Shown piece by piece: positions 55,580 through 64,000 of a DNA stretch of 64,000 bases. The DNA is from Shewanella jiangmenensis (GTDB lineage: Bacteria > Pseudomonadota > Gammaproteobacteria > Enterobacterales > Shewanellaceae). The notes below the pieces were generated by a model. The model was not told where the DNA came from. It made no database searches and saw only the letters and a list, made by a program, of their open reading frames with translations. A program made the translations under genes and the position numbers. The DNA lies in the NCBI RefSeq assembly GCF_018596335.1, contig NZ_JAHEPS010000004.1:186001-250000 (forward strand), in the 5' to 3' direction. Within the stretch, counting starts at the first letter, position 1. Every line of letters begins with the position of its first letter.

Positions 55580-55598
55580 GATGGGCCTTAGCTCGATC

Positions 55599-55613
55599 TT
55601 TACACTTTTTTAC
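55599..55613 (-). promoter_or_regulatory. CpxR box, minus orientation
   Basis: On the minus strand GTAAA-AAAGT-GTAAA is a perfect direct repeat. It points toward cpxR, and faces the other box. Confidence 0.88.
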
Positions 55614-55699
55614 CCGCCTTGCATCCTCCTTGACGTTGACATCTCTACACTGGAAAACGTCGAAACAGCGAGTTCCCATTTTTCACAGCGAGGTGAGTT

Positions 55700-56233
55700 A
55701 TGAACAAATTTACACAACGTGGTTTGATTGCCCTGATGGTGTCCGGCGCCCTGTTCAGTGGCGTTGCCAGTGCCCAATCCCATGATGAAGGTCGCCATGG
55801 CGGGCGTCACGACGGCGGCCCCATGATGATGGAAAACATGCGCCACATGTTTAAAGACTTAAACCTGAGCGACGAGCAAAAAGTGCAGCTGCGTGAGCTG
55901 ATGAAGGCTCATAAAGATGCCCGCAAAGCCGAGCGTGATGCCGATGGCGCTGAGCGTGACGCCAGCCGCGCCGCCCACCACGAAAAAATGCAGGCACTGA
56001 TGAATGCGCCGACCTTTGATGAGGCTGCCGCCAAGGCGCTTATCGCCGAGCGTCAGGCCCGGGGTGAGGAGCGGGCACTGGAAGCGATGAAGCTGCAGCA
56101 TCAGATGTTCCAGTTGCTGACGCCTGAGCAAAAAACGCAGCTGCAAGCCAAGATGGAGCAGAAGCGTCAGGAGCGTGAAGCCAAGCGTGCCGAGCGCGAA
56201 GAGCGCCGCAAAGAGCGGGCAGATGCCCTGTAA
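55700..56233 (+). CDS. cpxP: CpxP/Spy-family periplasmic protein
   Basis: Periplasmic inhibitor of CpxA and holdase-type adaptor. It has 177 residues: a signal peptide ending VASA, a His/Gly-rich stretch, then two LTxxQ-type helices (LNLSDEQKVQLREL and LLTPEQKTQLQAKM) and a highly charged Arg/Glu tail. The His-rich start (HDEGRHGGRHDGGPMMM) could bind metal. Two CpxR boxes lie upstream. Confidence 0.92.
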   Translation: MNKFTQRGLIALMVSGALFSGVASAQSHDEGRHGGRHDGGPMMMENMRHMFKDLNLSDEQKVQLRELMKAHKDARKAERDADGAERDASRAAHHEKMQALMNAPTFDEAAAKALIAERQARGEERALEAMKLQHQMFQLLTPEQKTQLQAKMEQKRQEREAKRAEREERRKERADAL

Positions 56234-56330
56234 TGGGGTTATCGCCATGGCAGGCATAGTGCCTGCCAAAGGTTGATTTACATTGGGTTTTCGGGCCACT
56301 TGCAGGCGTAAATACGAAAAGTTTGATATA

Positions 56331-56363
56331 AAAGAACCACCCGTGCCGAGTGGTTCTTTTTTT
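56331..56363 (+). terminator. Terminator-like hairpin ending at the fieF start codon
   Basis: AAAGAACCAC-loop-GTGGTTCTTT (10-bp stem, 9-nt loop) with a T run to 56363; the fieF ATG begins at 56364. It is probably the cpxP terminator, but it displaces the usual ribosome binding site of fieF. Confidence 0.75.
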
Positions 56364-57311
56364 ATGCAAAAGCCTGAGCAATCTGACTCTATCCGTGATG
56401 CGCATAGCCGTAATCAGCATAGCCGCGATGCTGAAGGCGGTGCCGTTGCTGAACGCGATTATGCCTTTTGGGTCAAAGCGGCGAGCCGCGCCGCCGTTGC
56501 CACGGCGTTTACCCTGATTTTGATTAAACTGGCCGCCTGGCTCTGGTCCGGCTCGGCCAGTATGCTCGCATCCCTTACCGACTCCTTTGCCGATGCGCTT
56601 GCCTCCATTATCAATTTTATCGCCATCCGCTATGCGCTGATGCCCGCCGACGATGAGCACAGACATGGTCACGGCAAGGCAGAGCCGCTGGCGTCGCTGG
56701 CGCAGTCTGCCTTTATTCTCGGCTCGGCCTTTTTGCTGCTGTTCCATGGCGGCGACAGGCTGCTTAATCCTGAGCCGCTGACCCACGCGGCGGTGGGCAT
56801 TTGGGTATCGGCCATCGCCATAGTGCTGACCCTGGCGCTGGTGATGCTGCAAAAGCGGGCGCTGGCCGCCACCGGCAGCACTGTGGTCGAGGCCGACTCG
56901 CTGCACTATAAATCGGATTTATTCCTTAACGGCGCTGTGCTGCTGGCGCTGGTGCTGGCCCAGTATGGCCTGTGGTGGGCCGATGGCTTGTTTGCGCTCT
57001 TGATTGCGCTTTATATCGGGCAGCAGGCGTTTGGTCTTGGGTATCGCTCAATTCAGTCGCTGCTCGACCGAGAGCTGGACGAGCCGACCCGTGAGGCGAT
57101 AGTGACACTCGCCACAGAAGATAAGCGGGTGCGCGGCGTGCACGACCTCAAGACCCGCCAGGCAGGCCAGACCATTTTTATCCAGCTGCATCTGGAGCTT
57201 GATGGCACCTTGCCGCTTCGGGATGCGCACACCCTGTCGGATGCCACCGCGGCCCGTATTCGCGCCGCCTTCCCTGAGTCGCAAATCATCATTCACCAGG
57301 ACCCGGTATAG
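56364..57311 (+). CDS. fieF: Cation-diffusion-facilitator FieF (zinc/iron efflux)
   Basis: Proton-coupled inner-membrane exporter of Zn(II) or Fe(II). The ATG at 56364 gives 315 residues. An N-terminal polar leader of about 30 residues precedes six membrane helices. Metal-site motifs are SLTDSFADALAS (helix II) and HYKSDLFLNG (helix V), with HRHGHGKAE between. A cytoplasmic domain ends the protein. The hairpin and T run just upstream leave no Shine-Dalgarno sequence. I found no other start codon downstream before the first helix. Confidence 0.9.
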   Translation: MQKPEQSDSIRDAHSRNQHSRDAEGGAVAERDYAFWVKAASRAAVATAFTLILIKLAAWLWSGSASMLASLTDSFADALASIINFIAIRYALMPADDEHRHGHGKAEPLASLAQSAFILGSAFLLLFHGGDRLLNPEPLTHAAVGIWVSAIAIVLTLALVMLQKRALAATGSTVVEADSLHYKSDLFLNGAVLLALVLAQYGLWWADGLFALLIALYIGQQAFGLGYRSIQSLLDRELDEPTREAIVTLATEDKRVRGVHDLKTRQAGQTIFIQLHLELDGTLPLRDAHTLSDATAARIRAAFPESQIIIHQDPV

Positions 57312-57497
57312 GCTTGAAAAAGGGGCGACCAAGCACAGCGCACGCAGCGCTATCGCTGCCCCCCCACCTTAGACGGCAAGGCTTGCGGCCATCCTGAGCC
57401 TCAAGTGGTAAACAGTTGATACATTCAGCCATTGTTCAGTGTGATTGGCACATAGTGCTCGGGTCGAAACAGCTTGCCTCTTTGTAAGGAACTCAGG

Positions 57498-58067
57498 ATG
57501 AACAAATTGAAATTCGCGGCGCTGGCAGCGGTACTCGTCAGTGGCTCGGCGCTGGCGGAAGTGGATAAAACCGGTTTTTACGTTGGTGGCTCACTCAGCC
57601 AGGTAAAGGCTTCAGGTGACGGCGACGGTTCAAGCGACGGCGCGGGTTTTGGCGCCTATGGCGGCTACAACTTCAATGAATGGTTTGGTTTGGAATCCAT
57701 CATGTTTGTCAGCGGCGATTTGGGTGAGGATGGTGTAGATGTGGGCGCCGGCGCGCTGACCTTTACCCCTAAATTTACCTATCATTTCAACGACACTTTC
57801 TCGGCCTATGCCAAGGTGGGTGTGGCGTCCATGGCGCTGGTCGTTGACTATGGCTCGTTTGATCAGGACTTTACCGGTGTAGGTCTGGCATGGGGCGTGG
57901 GTATCAACGCGGCACTGACTGAAAACCTGAACCTGCGTCTGAGCTACGATGAGACCCGCGGCGATCTGGACGAAGACAGCTTCTGGTTTGATAACGAGTA
58001 CTACAATGGTGAAATCGACAACGTGAAGATTTCCCAGGTGGCTCTGGGTCTGCACTACCAGTTCTGA
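57498..58067 (+). CDS. Small outer-membrane beta-barrel protein A
   Basis: A 189-residue protein with a signal peptide ending ALA. It is followed by about eight amphipathic strands (e.g. GFYVGGSLSQ, GFGAYGGYNFNEWFGLE) and a C-terminal LGLHYQF ending in Phe, the outer-membrane insertion signal. It is like the OmpA/OmpX-type barrels without a peptidoglycan domain. AAGGA lies eight bases before the ATG. Acidic loops may bind cations. No specific role. Confidence 0.88.
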   Translation: MNKLKFAALAAVLVSGSALAEVDKTGFYVGGSLSQVKASGDGDGSSDGAGFGAYGGYNFNEWFGLESIMFVSGDLGEDGVDVGAGALTFTPKFTYHFNDTFSAYAKVGVASMALVVDYGSFDQDFTGVGLAWGVGINAALTENLNLRLSYDETRGDLDEDSFWFDNEYYNGEIDNVKISQVALGLHYQF

Positions 58068-58105
58068 TCCTGTTGATGCAGTACATGGCGCCACAGCGCC
58101 AATCG

Positions 58106-58135
58106 AGGGACGCCATGGCGTCCCTTGTTGTTTTT
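58106..58135 (+). terminator. Terminator of barrel gene A
   Basis: AGGGACGCCATGGCGTCCCT is a perfect 20-bp palindrome followed by TGTTGTTTTT. Confidence 0.88.
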
Positions 58136-58291
58136 ATGGCATAAAATATTGCAACTTTGGTTTCATCCCGCTGGCAACTGGCGTTAAGATAGCCGGACAA
58201 ATTCAGGGATGTAGCAAGCAATTCAATGGTTTTTGACCCATGTAATGGGCCCTCTGCCAGCGGCTGCTTAGCCCCCAATCAATAAGGGAAG

Positions 58292-58840
58292 ATGATGAAA
58301 CGCAAAGCCATACTTTTTGCCGCGCTGCTTGCCAGCGTTGCTGCCCCCACATTCGCCGCCAAGGATCTTGGCTTTTACGCTGGCGGTTATGTTGCCAACA
58401 CCAATCTGGATGACAAAATCGGCGACTTCAACGAGTCTGCCATCGGCCTTGGCGCTTATGGCGGTTACAACTTCAATCCAAGTTTTGGCCTTGAAGTCAG
58501 CGCCTTTGGCACCGACAGCTTTATCGACGAAGTGGATTTGCAGGTAGCGGGCTTCACCTTTGCCCCCACAGTGCGCCATGCCTTTACCGATGCGGTGACT
58601 GTATATCTCAAGGGCGGCGTGGTGTATCAGGTTATCAGCAGCGATGCCGGCCTTGATGACGATTATCAGGGCACCGGCTATCTGCTCGGCACCGGCGTGG
58701 ATGTGACCCTGACCGAAAACCTGGCACTGCGGGTATTTTACGAGTTCAGCGAAATCGAGCCTGAGCACGATGAAATGACCAACTACTTCGCCAACACCCG
58801 TATGGATCATTACGGCGTGGGTCTGCACTGGCGCTTCTGA
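58292..58840 (+). CDS. Small outer-membrane beta-barrel protein B
   Basis: A 182-residue paralogue-like barrel: signal peptide ending AAPTFA, strands DLGFYAGGYVANTN and IGLGAYGGYNFNPSFGLEV, and C-terminal VGLHWRF. The GAYGGYNFN motif is shared with barrel A. Two adjacent ATG codons are possible; AGGGA fits either. It has its own terminator, so the two barrel genes are separate units. Confidence 0.88.
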   Translation: MMKRKAILFAALLASVAAPTFAAKDLGFYAGGYVANTNLDDKIGDFNESAIGLGAYGGYNFNPSFGLEVSAFGTDSFIDEVDLQVAGFTFAPTVRHAFTDAVTVYLKGGVVYQVISSDAGLDDDYQGTGYLLGTGVDVTLTENLALRVFYEFSEIEPEHDEMTNYFANTRMDHYGVGLHWRF

Positions 58841-58855
58841 GCCAGTTTTTGCAGT

Positions 58856-58883
58856 AAAAAAGGACGCATGCAGCGTCCTTTTT
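58856..58883. terminator. Bidirectional terminator between barrel B and ntrC
   Basis: AAGGACGC-ATGCA-GCGTCCTT flanked by A and T runs. Confidence 0.9.
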
Positions 58884-58897
58884 AATGCCCAAATGGA

Positions 58898-60316
58898 CTA
58901 GTCCATCTCCAGCTCTTTTAGCTTGCGGGTTAGAGTATTGCGGCCCCAGCCGAGGCGGCGGGCGGCTTCCTGTTTGTGGCCCTGGGTGTGTTTGAGGGCC
59001 ACTTCCAGCATGATGCGCTCGAAGGTGGGCTGCATATCGGCGAGCAAATCCGACTCGCCTTCACCGAGGCGCCGGTCGACTATGTCTCTGAGTGCCGATT
59101 CCCAATCGCCATCTCCTGTGCTGACGGCGTGATTTATCACGGCGCTGGGTTCTTTCAGCAGCTCTGGCGGCAGATCCTGGGGCAGGATTTCCTGGCCTGA
59201 GGCCATCACAGTGAGCCAGCGGCAGGTGTTTTCGAGCTGACGCACGTTACCCGGCCAGGGCAGCTGCGCAAGCTTGATGGCGGTTTCTTTGGCAAGAATT
59301 TTGGCTTCGACGCCCATTTCCCGCGCGGCGGCGGCGAGAAAATGGCGCGCCAGTTGGGGGATGTCTTCGCGCCGCTCTTTCAGTGGCGGCAAATGTACCC
59401 TAATCACGTTGAGGCGATGGAACAGGTCTTCACGGAACTGGCCCAGCTGCACCAGCCGCTCCAGATCCTGATGGGTGGCGGCGATAATGCGCACATCCAC
59501 CTGCACCGGCGAGTGGCCGCCCACCCGGTAAAACTGACCATCGGCCAGTACACGCAACAGGCGGGTTTGCACATCCAGCGGCATGTCGCCGATTTCATCC
59601 AAAAACAGGGTGCCGCCGTTGGCCTGCTCGAAGCGGCCCTGACGCACGTTGGCCGCGCCGGTAAAGGCGCCTTTTTCGTGGCCAAAGAGTTCGGATTCAA
59701 TCAGATCCTTGGGGATGGCGGCCATGTTGAGCGCAATAAAAGGTTTGCCTTTGCGCGGGCTGTGTTTGTGCAGAGCGCCGGCGACCAGCTCTTTACCTGT
59801 GCCTGACTGGCCGTTGATGAGCACGCTGATGGACGAGCGCGACAGACGGCCGATGGCGCGAAATACTTCCTGCATCGCCGGGGCTTCGCCGATGATTTCC
59901 GGCGTTTTTACCGGCTCAGTGCTTGAGGCCTTGGGCGACTGCTCGCTGGCGTGGGCGAGGGAGCGCTCCACCAGTGCTATGGCTTCGTCTATGTCGAAGG
60001 GCTTGGGCAGATACTCAAAAGCGCCTGACTGATAGGCGGCCACGGCGCTGTCGAGATCCGAGTGCGCCGTCATGATGATCACCGGAATATGCGGATAGTG
60101 GGCGCCGATGCGCTCGAGCAGCGTCAGGCCGTCGGTGCCCGGCATGCGGATGTCGGACACTATCACCTGCGGCTGGCTCAGCTCCAGTGCCTGCCACAGC
60201 GACTCGGCAGCGGCAAAGCTGGCGCTGGTGATGTTGGCACTCTTGAGCGCCTTTTCCAGCACCCAGCGGATGGAGCTGTCATCATCGAGGATCCAGACCT
60301 GTTCGATATGGTTCAT
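58898..60316 (-). CDS. ntrC: Nitrogen regulator NtrC
   Basis: Sigma-54 activator of 472 residues: receiver domain (phospho-Asp in [10 protein letters not shown]), AAA+ domain ([29 protein letters not shown]) and C-terminal Fis-type helix-turn-helix ([23 protein letters not shown]). Its ATG overlaps ntrB by four bases. Exact NtrC sites precede ntrB, so it is autoregulated. Confidence 0.97.
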   Translation of the reverse strand: MNHIEQVWILDDDSSIRWVLEKALKSANITSASFAAAESLWQALELSQPQVIVSDIRMPGTDGLTLLERIGAHYPHIPVIIMTAHSDLDSAVAAYQSGAFEYLPKPFDIDEAIALVERSLAHASEQSPKASSTEPVKTPEIIGEAPAMQEVFRAIGRLSRSSISVLINGQSGTGKELVAGALHKHSPRKGKPFIALNMAAIPKDLIESELFGHEKGAFTGAANVRQGRFEQANGGTLFLDEIGDMPLDVQTRLLRVLADGQFYRVGGHSPVQVDVRIIAATHQDLERLVQLGQFREDLFHRLNVIRVHLPPLKERREDIPQLARHFLAAAAREMGVEAKILAKETAIKLAQLPWPGNVRQLENTCRWLTVMASGQEILPQDLPPELLKEPSAVINHAVSTGDGDWESALRDIVDRRLGEGESDLLADMQPTFERIMLEVALKHTQGHKQEAARRLGWGRNTLTRKLKELEMD

Positions 60317-61377
60317 GCTGTCTCCTTCGCCTGTTTATCGGTGCGCAGTGGCAGGGTTATCACAAATTGGGTGTGGCCGGGGGCCGAGTCGCAGTCGATG
60401 CGACCGCCGTGCAGCCGGGCAATGTTGTGGGCAATAGACAGCCCAAGCCCAGAACCATGCTCGCGGCCGGTGACCATGGGGTAAAACAGGGTATCCATCA
60501 GCTCGGGCGGAATGCCGGGGCCATCGTCGGTGACCGACAGCAGCAGCACCAGCTTGTGGCGCTGGGAGCCAATAGTGACCTGATGGTCGGTGCGGGTGCG
60601 CACCGTGATGGTGCCGCCCCGCGGCTCAAGCGCCTGCACCGCGTTTTGCACTATGTTGAGCAGCGCCTGCTGCAGCTGATCCGCGTCCATGTCGATATCG
60701 GGGATGGACGGGTCATAATCGCGGCGGATACGGATATTGTCTGGTGTGGATAACTCCACCAGTTTCAGTACCTTCTGGGCGATTTCATGGATGTTGTGCG
60801 GCAGATGGGCGGTGGGTTTTTGCGGCCCCAGCAGTTTATCGACCAGCGAGCGCATCCGGTCGGCCTGCTCGATAATCAGGTTGGTAAATTCCTTGAGTGA
60901 CGGGTCGTCGAGCTCGCGGGCTAGCAGCTGCGCCGCGCCGCGAAGACCGCCCAGGGGATTTTTGATTTCGTGGGCCAGGTTTCGCACCAGAAATTGCGCC
61001 GCCTGCTGCTGCGCATCCTGACTGAGCTGCTGGTGAATGCGGCGCTGCTGATCCACCTGGCGCAGTTCGAGCAGGCTCTGGCCCGGGGTATCTTCGAGCG
61101 GCACCAGGGTTAAATCCACCGTGTGCTGCTGGCCATCAAACACGATAAGCGTTGCGGTGTTTACCGTCAGGCCGTGGCCTTCGCGCACCGCGTGACTAAG
61201 GACATTGGCCGACACTTCCTGCAACTGAAACAGCTCGGTGAGTGGCTGTTCGGTCAGGCGATGGCTGCCCGTGCCAAGCAGCTGTTCGGCGGCGGCATTG
61301 GCAAAGCAGGGCCTGAGATTGGCATCGATGACCATGACAGCGGTCACCAGGTGATTGAGCAGGTTTTGTGTATCCAT
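60313..61377 (-). CDS. ntrB: Nitrogen sensor kinase NtrB
   Basis: Soluble histidine kinase of 354 residues that phosphorylates NtrC when GlnB is uridylylated. The ATG at 61377 has AGGAAGG upstream; a longer frame to 61428 runs through the NtrC operators and is rejected. A PAS domain (about 8-115) precedes the H-box NLAHEIKNPLGGLRGAAQ and the ATP site (DDGPGIPP, GSGLGLSIA). Confidence 0.96.
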   Translation of the reverse strand: MDTQNLLNHLVTAVMVIDANLRPCFANAAAEQLLGTGSHRLTEQPLTELFQLQEVSANVLSHAVREGHGLTVNTATLIVFDGQQHTVDLTLVPLEDTPGQSLLELRQVDQQRRIHQQLSQDAQQQAAQFLVRNLAHEIKNPLGGLRGAAQLLARELDDPSLKEFTNLIIEQADRMRSLVDKLLGPQKPTAHLPHNIHEIAQKVLKLVELSTPDNIRIRRDYDPSIPDIDMDADQLQQALLNIVQNAVQALEPRGGTITVRTRTDHQVTIGSQRHKLVLLLSVTDDGPGIPPELMDTLFYPMVTGREHGSGLGLSIAHNIARLHGGRIDCDSAPGHTQFVITLPLRTDKQAKETA

Positions 61378-61397
61378 CGGGCCTTCCTGACAAGGTT

Positions 61398-61414
61398 TGC
61401 ACCATAATGGTGCA
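61398..61414. promoter_or_regulatory. NtrC site 1
   Basis: TGCACCATAATGGTGCA, a perfect 7-3-7 palindrome matching the NtrC consensus, 20 bp upstream of the ntrB start. Confidence 0.93.
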
Positions 61415-61427
61415 CCAATATGGTGCA
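61411..61427. promoter_or_regulatory. NtrC site 2 (overlaps site 1)
   Basis: TGCACCAATATGGTGCA, a second perfect palindrome. The two share TGCA at 61411-61414, giving a centre-to-centre distance of 13 bp. Confidence 0.93.
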
Positions 61428-61501
61428 CTCTGCAAGCGTCAGCAAAGGCCCGTGGCGAGGCGAGGCAACTTATAAGTTTATGAAATTATTGTTATTAAAA
61501 A

Positions 61502-62038
61502 TTAGTTGCCCGACAAAGGAACCGCCTTGGGTTGCTGCAGCACGCTGGTGCGGTGCAAAAACACAGTTCTGGGCTCACTGGATGCAATCACTTTGCCATT
61601 TCGGGCAATGAGTTGCACTTCGATGCTGTGCTCGCCCCGGTCTATGTTGTCGAGATCAAAGAGCGGCAATTCCAGCGGATCGCCCCAGACCTTGCCGTCG
61701 AGGCGCAGTACCCACAGGGAGTTGGCGGGGCGCTCAGGCAGGACTTCGGCCATTACCGAGAACTTGCCTTCGTTGCTGCGAATGGTCGCGTCCTTATCGG
61801 GTGCCAGAATATTGATTTGATATTCAATGGCCTCGGCCTTTTTGACCACAGGCAAGGTGCCAAGCGGCTTATCCATGGAGATTTGATTGGCTGAGGATTC
61901 CTGCAGCTCAACCACTTCGGCATTCGGGTGAGGTTTGTCACTGAAATGGACGTTGCCGTCTTTGTCGACCCACTTGTAGACGGTGGCGTGGCTGGCAAGG
62001 CTCAAGCTGAGCAGGCCAAGAAGGGTGAGGGTGCGCAT
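61502..62038 (-). CDS. Exported DUF4124-domain protein
   Basis: A 178-residue protein with a signal peptide ending SHA, followed at once by the DUF4124 core (TVYKWVDKDGNVHFSDKPHPN). The C-terminal half is a beta-rich domain (LLP...NSLWVLRLDGKVWGDP). The ATG at 62038 has GGGAA upstream. DUF4124 genes often neighbour ntrBC in gammaproteobacteria. Function unknown. Confidence 0.88.
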   Translation of the reverse strand: MRTLTLLGLLSLSLASHATVYKWVDKDGNVHFSDKPHPNAEVVELQESSANQISMDKPLGTLPVVKKAEAIEYQINILAPDKDATIRSNEGKFSVMAEVLPERPANSLWVLRLDGKVWGDPLELPLFDLDNIDRGEHSIEVQLIARNGKVIASSEPRTVFLHRTSVLQQPKAVPLSGN

Positions 62039-62130
62039 GGTCCGGTTCCCTGTGGTGAATTCTTGGCTAAAGATAGCGCCTTTTGCGCGGAAAATCATGG
62101 GATTCTGATCTTCCGCGCGGCGTCATTGGA

Positions 62131-62439
62131 TCAGAGGTAGCTGCACAGGTATTCGGAGACTTCGTCGGTGCGGATAGAGAAGCTGACATCGGCATCCAAA
62201 TCGAAGGTTGTGCCTTCGCCATAGGGTTTCCACTCGCTTTGGCCGGGCAGCAGCACATCGAATTTACCGCTCAGCACCTGCATTTTTTCCGGTTGGCTGG
62301 TGGAAAATTCATACTCTCCGGGCAGCACCACACCTATGGTTTGTTTTTCGGCGCCGACATAAATGGCGCGGCTGGTGACCTTGCCGTCAAAATATACATT
62401 GGCCTTGAGAGCAACATTCACATTTTCCAGCGTTTTCAT
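62131..62439 (-). CDS. ppnP: Pyrimidine/purine nucleoside phosphorylase (DUF1255)
   Basis: A 102-residue cupin-like enzyme that splits several nucleosides with phosphate. It matches E. coli PpnP (YaiE) in length and in NVYFDGKVTSRAIY, GEYEFSTSQPEKM and SFSIRTDEVSEYLCSYL. AGGAG lies ten bases before the ATG. Monocistronic. Confidence 0.95.
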   Translation of the reverse strand: MKTLENVNVALKANVYFDGKVTSRAIYVGAEKQTIGVVLPGEYEFSTSQPEKMQVLSGKFDVLLPGQSEWKPYGEGTTFDLDADVSFSIRTDEVSEYLCSYL

Positions 62440-62643
62440 CGAAAGGATACTCCTGATTATGCGTTTTTTGTGAATATATAGTCATTTTTGGTCGAGGTCT
62501 ACTGAAGTTTATTTGTGTTACTAAGGTTAACAGAATGACATAGCTTGCACAGAAGCCGGGCTTTTCTTAAGTTGTAATTCATCGCACCGGCTTAATATCG
62601 CGCGTTTAATTTTAAAAAGCGATGCAATCAGGGGAGCAGGCAC

Positions 62644-64000
62644 ATGAACACAAATCACACCGCCCAGGCGGGCGGGGTACTTGGCAAACTACTGAATGGG
62701 ATAGAAAAGGCGGGCAATAAACTGCCGGATCCTGCGGTGATCTTTCTGCTCGCCATGATGCTTATCTGGGTGCTTTCAGCCATTTTCAGCCAGTTTCAGT
62801 TTTCTGCCATCGACCCGCGCACCGGCGAAGCGATAGTGGTGCATAACCTGCTGACCGGCGATGCGCTGGCAGGCTTCCTGTCCAACATGGTCAAGACCTT
62901 TACCACCTTTGCGCCGCTTGGTGTGGTGCTGGTGGCCATGCTCGGCGTGGGCGTGGCCGAGCATTCGGGTTTTATCAACACCGGCCTTAAGCTGATGCTC
63001 AAGGTGACGCCGGCCAAGCTTCTGACCCCGTCCATCATCCTGATTGCCATCGTCAGCCACACCGCCACCGACGCGGGTTACGTGCTGGTTATTCCGCTTG
63101 CCGGGGTGATTTTTTACGCCATGGGTCGCCATCCGCTCGCGGGTATTGCCGCGGCGTTTGCCGGGGTGTCCGGCGGCTTTGGAGCCAACTTTGTGCCCTC
63201 GGGGCTCGACCCCCTGCTGCAAAGCTTTACCCAGAGCGCGGCGCAGATCATCGACCCGAATATCTCGGTTAACCCGCTCAATAACTGGTTTTTTGCCTCG
63301 GCCTCGAGCCTGCTGATTGTGCTGCTGGGCTGGTATCTGACCGACAAGGTGATTGAGCCGCGCTTGGCTAACACCCCGATTGATGGGGATACCTCAAATC
63401 TGCCCAAGTTCGATGAAGTCGGCCGCCGTGAAAAGCAGGGCTTTTTCTTGGCCGTGAGTGTGATGGTGGCGGGGCTTGCGCTCCTGTATCTGGCGGCAAG
63501 CCCGGCCGATTCACCCCTTCGCGCTAAAAGTGGCGCGCTGTCGGATTTCAGCGCGCCGCTGATGCAATCGATAGTGCCACTGATTTTCCTGCTGTTCTGG
63601 ATCCCGGGCGCCGTGTATGGCTTTTATGTTGGCAGCTTTAAGAAAAGCAAAGACATGATAGATGCAATGTCCAAGTCCATGGGCAGCATGGCCTATTACA
63701 TCGTTATGGCCTTCTTCTGTGCCCTGTTTATTGCAGCGTTCAGCACGTCAAACCTTGGCGCGTTGCTCGCCATTGAAGGCGCCGAAGTGCTCAAGGCGCT
63801 GGCACTGCCAAGCGCGGTGACCATAGTCGGCATTATCTTCCTTACCGCCTTTGTGAACCTGTTTGTCGGTTCAAGTTCGGCCAAGTGGGCGCTGCTTGGC
63901 CCTATTTTTGTGCCCATGCTGATGCAGCTCAACATTTCCCCCGACCTGACTCAGGCGGCCTATCGTGTCGGTGATTCGGCATCGAATATCGTTACTCCGC
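62644..64000 (+). CDS. AbgT-family transporter (partial, C-terminus beyond window)
   Basis: Inner-membrane transporter of the AbgT family (p-aminobenzoyl-glutamate import, or sulfonamide efflux as in MtrF/YdaH). The first 452 residues are visible with about ten hydrophobic segments. KLPDPAVIFLLAMML, VSHTATDAGYVLVIPLAG and FVGSSSAKWALLGPIFVPM are characteristic. GGGGAG precedes the ATG. The reading frame is still open at 64000. Confidence 0.93.
   Translation, partial: MNTNHTAQAGGVLGKLLNGIEKAGNKLPDPAVIFLLAMMLIWVLSAIFSQFQFSAIDPRTGEAIVVHNLLTGDALAGFLSNMVKTFTTFAPLGVVLVAMLGVGVAEHSGFINTGLKLMLKVTPAKLLTPSIILIAIVSHTATDAGYVLVIPLAGVIFYAMGRHPLAGIAAAFAGVSGGFGANFVPSGLDPLLQSFTQSAAQIIDPNISVNPLNNWFFASASSLLIVLLGWYLTDKVIEPRLANTPIDGDTSNLPKFDEVGRREKQGFFLAVSVMVAGLALLYLAASPADSPLRAKSGALSDFSAPLMQSIVPLIFLLFWIPGAVYGFYVGSFKKSKDMIDAMSKSMGSMAYYIVMAFFCALFIAAFSTSNLGALLAIEGAEVLKALALPSAVTIVGIIFLTAFVNLFVGSSSAKWALLGPIFVPMLMQLNISPDLTQAAYRVGDSASNIVTP

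Noticed and set aside
61378..61428. Upstream extension of ntrB
   Set aside because: It runs through two perfect NtrC operators; AGGAAGG and family length favour 61377.
62085..62118. 8-bp inverted repeat GCGCGGAA/TTCCGCGC as an operator
   Set aside because: The arms are 18 bases apart in GC-rich sequence with no regulator nearby; chance is likely.

Overview
The window looks like chromosomal DNA of a gammaproteobacterium, almost certainly a Shewanella of fairly high GC. The best single marker is a 187-residue tetraheme NapC/NirT protein that matches CymA in length, heme spacing and C-terminus. The gene orders lexA-sulA beside plsB, rsmD/ftsYEX/rpoH, menDHCE, cpxRA/cpxP/fieF and ntrBC are also gammaproteobacterial. 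The species is inference only. I saw no prophage, insertion sequence, integron, CRISPR array or recognisable defence island; most of the window is core genome.

Layout. 1-777 holds the minus-strand end of cytochrome oxidase subunit II. 1200-6310 holds the SOS operon lexA-sulA, divergent from plsB and an aromatic amino acid permease, then tRNA-Gly(CCC). 6395-8000 holds a single-domain globin and a secreted RNase T2. 8018-14749 is a copper/silver module, all on the minus strand: CusA, a CusB with three extra metal-binding repeats, and four small exported proteins, three of them Cys/His/Met-rich. 15083-15646 is cymA. 15762-21315 holds rsmD with a DUF1145 gene, divergent from ftsY-ftsE-ftsX, then rpoH. 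21407-26619 is menD-menH-menC-menE. 26700-28546 is an Lrp-type regulator divergent from a YjeH-like exporter, with two matching palindromes between them. 28801-34291 holds an exported methyltransferase-like protein, HDOD, TerB-like, DUF2780, YciC-like and Sel1-repeat proteins. 34361-37419 holds a LysR regulator, a Bcr/CflA efflux pump and TapT. 37502-40154 is a compact CSS/EAL phosphodiesterase cluster. 40399-45205 holds an M16 peptidase pair, small proteins and TrmL. 45287-53430 is a molybdenum hydroxylase operon (xdhC-mocA-iorA-iorB) and an aldehyde dehydrogenase with its divergent sigma-54 activator. 53458-57311 is the Cpx envelope-stress system with cpxP and fieF. 57498-58840 holds two small outer-membrane barrels. 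58898-62439 holds ntrC-ntrB, a DUF4124 protein and ppnP. From 62644 an AbgT transporter runs off the end.

Regulation is unusually readable. There are two perfect LexA boxes at lexA, two CpxR boxes between cpxR and cpxP, two exact NtrC sites sharing 4 bp ahead of ntrB, a strong -24/-12 promoter plus two matching 17-bp palindromes for the AcoR-type activator, and paired palindromes 30 bp apart for the Lrp-type regulator. Weaker candidates are an FNR/EtrA-like box above cox and a Crp-like box above cymA.

The least-described material is the set of small exported proteins beside cusBA, the exported SAM-methyltransferase-like protein, the EAL/coiled-coil/zinc-ribbon-methyltransferase cluster, and the hypothetical pair at 43321-44395. 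I do not claim a wholly new system.
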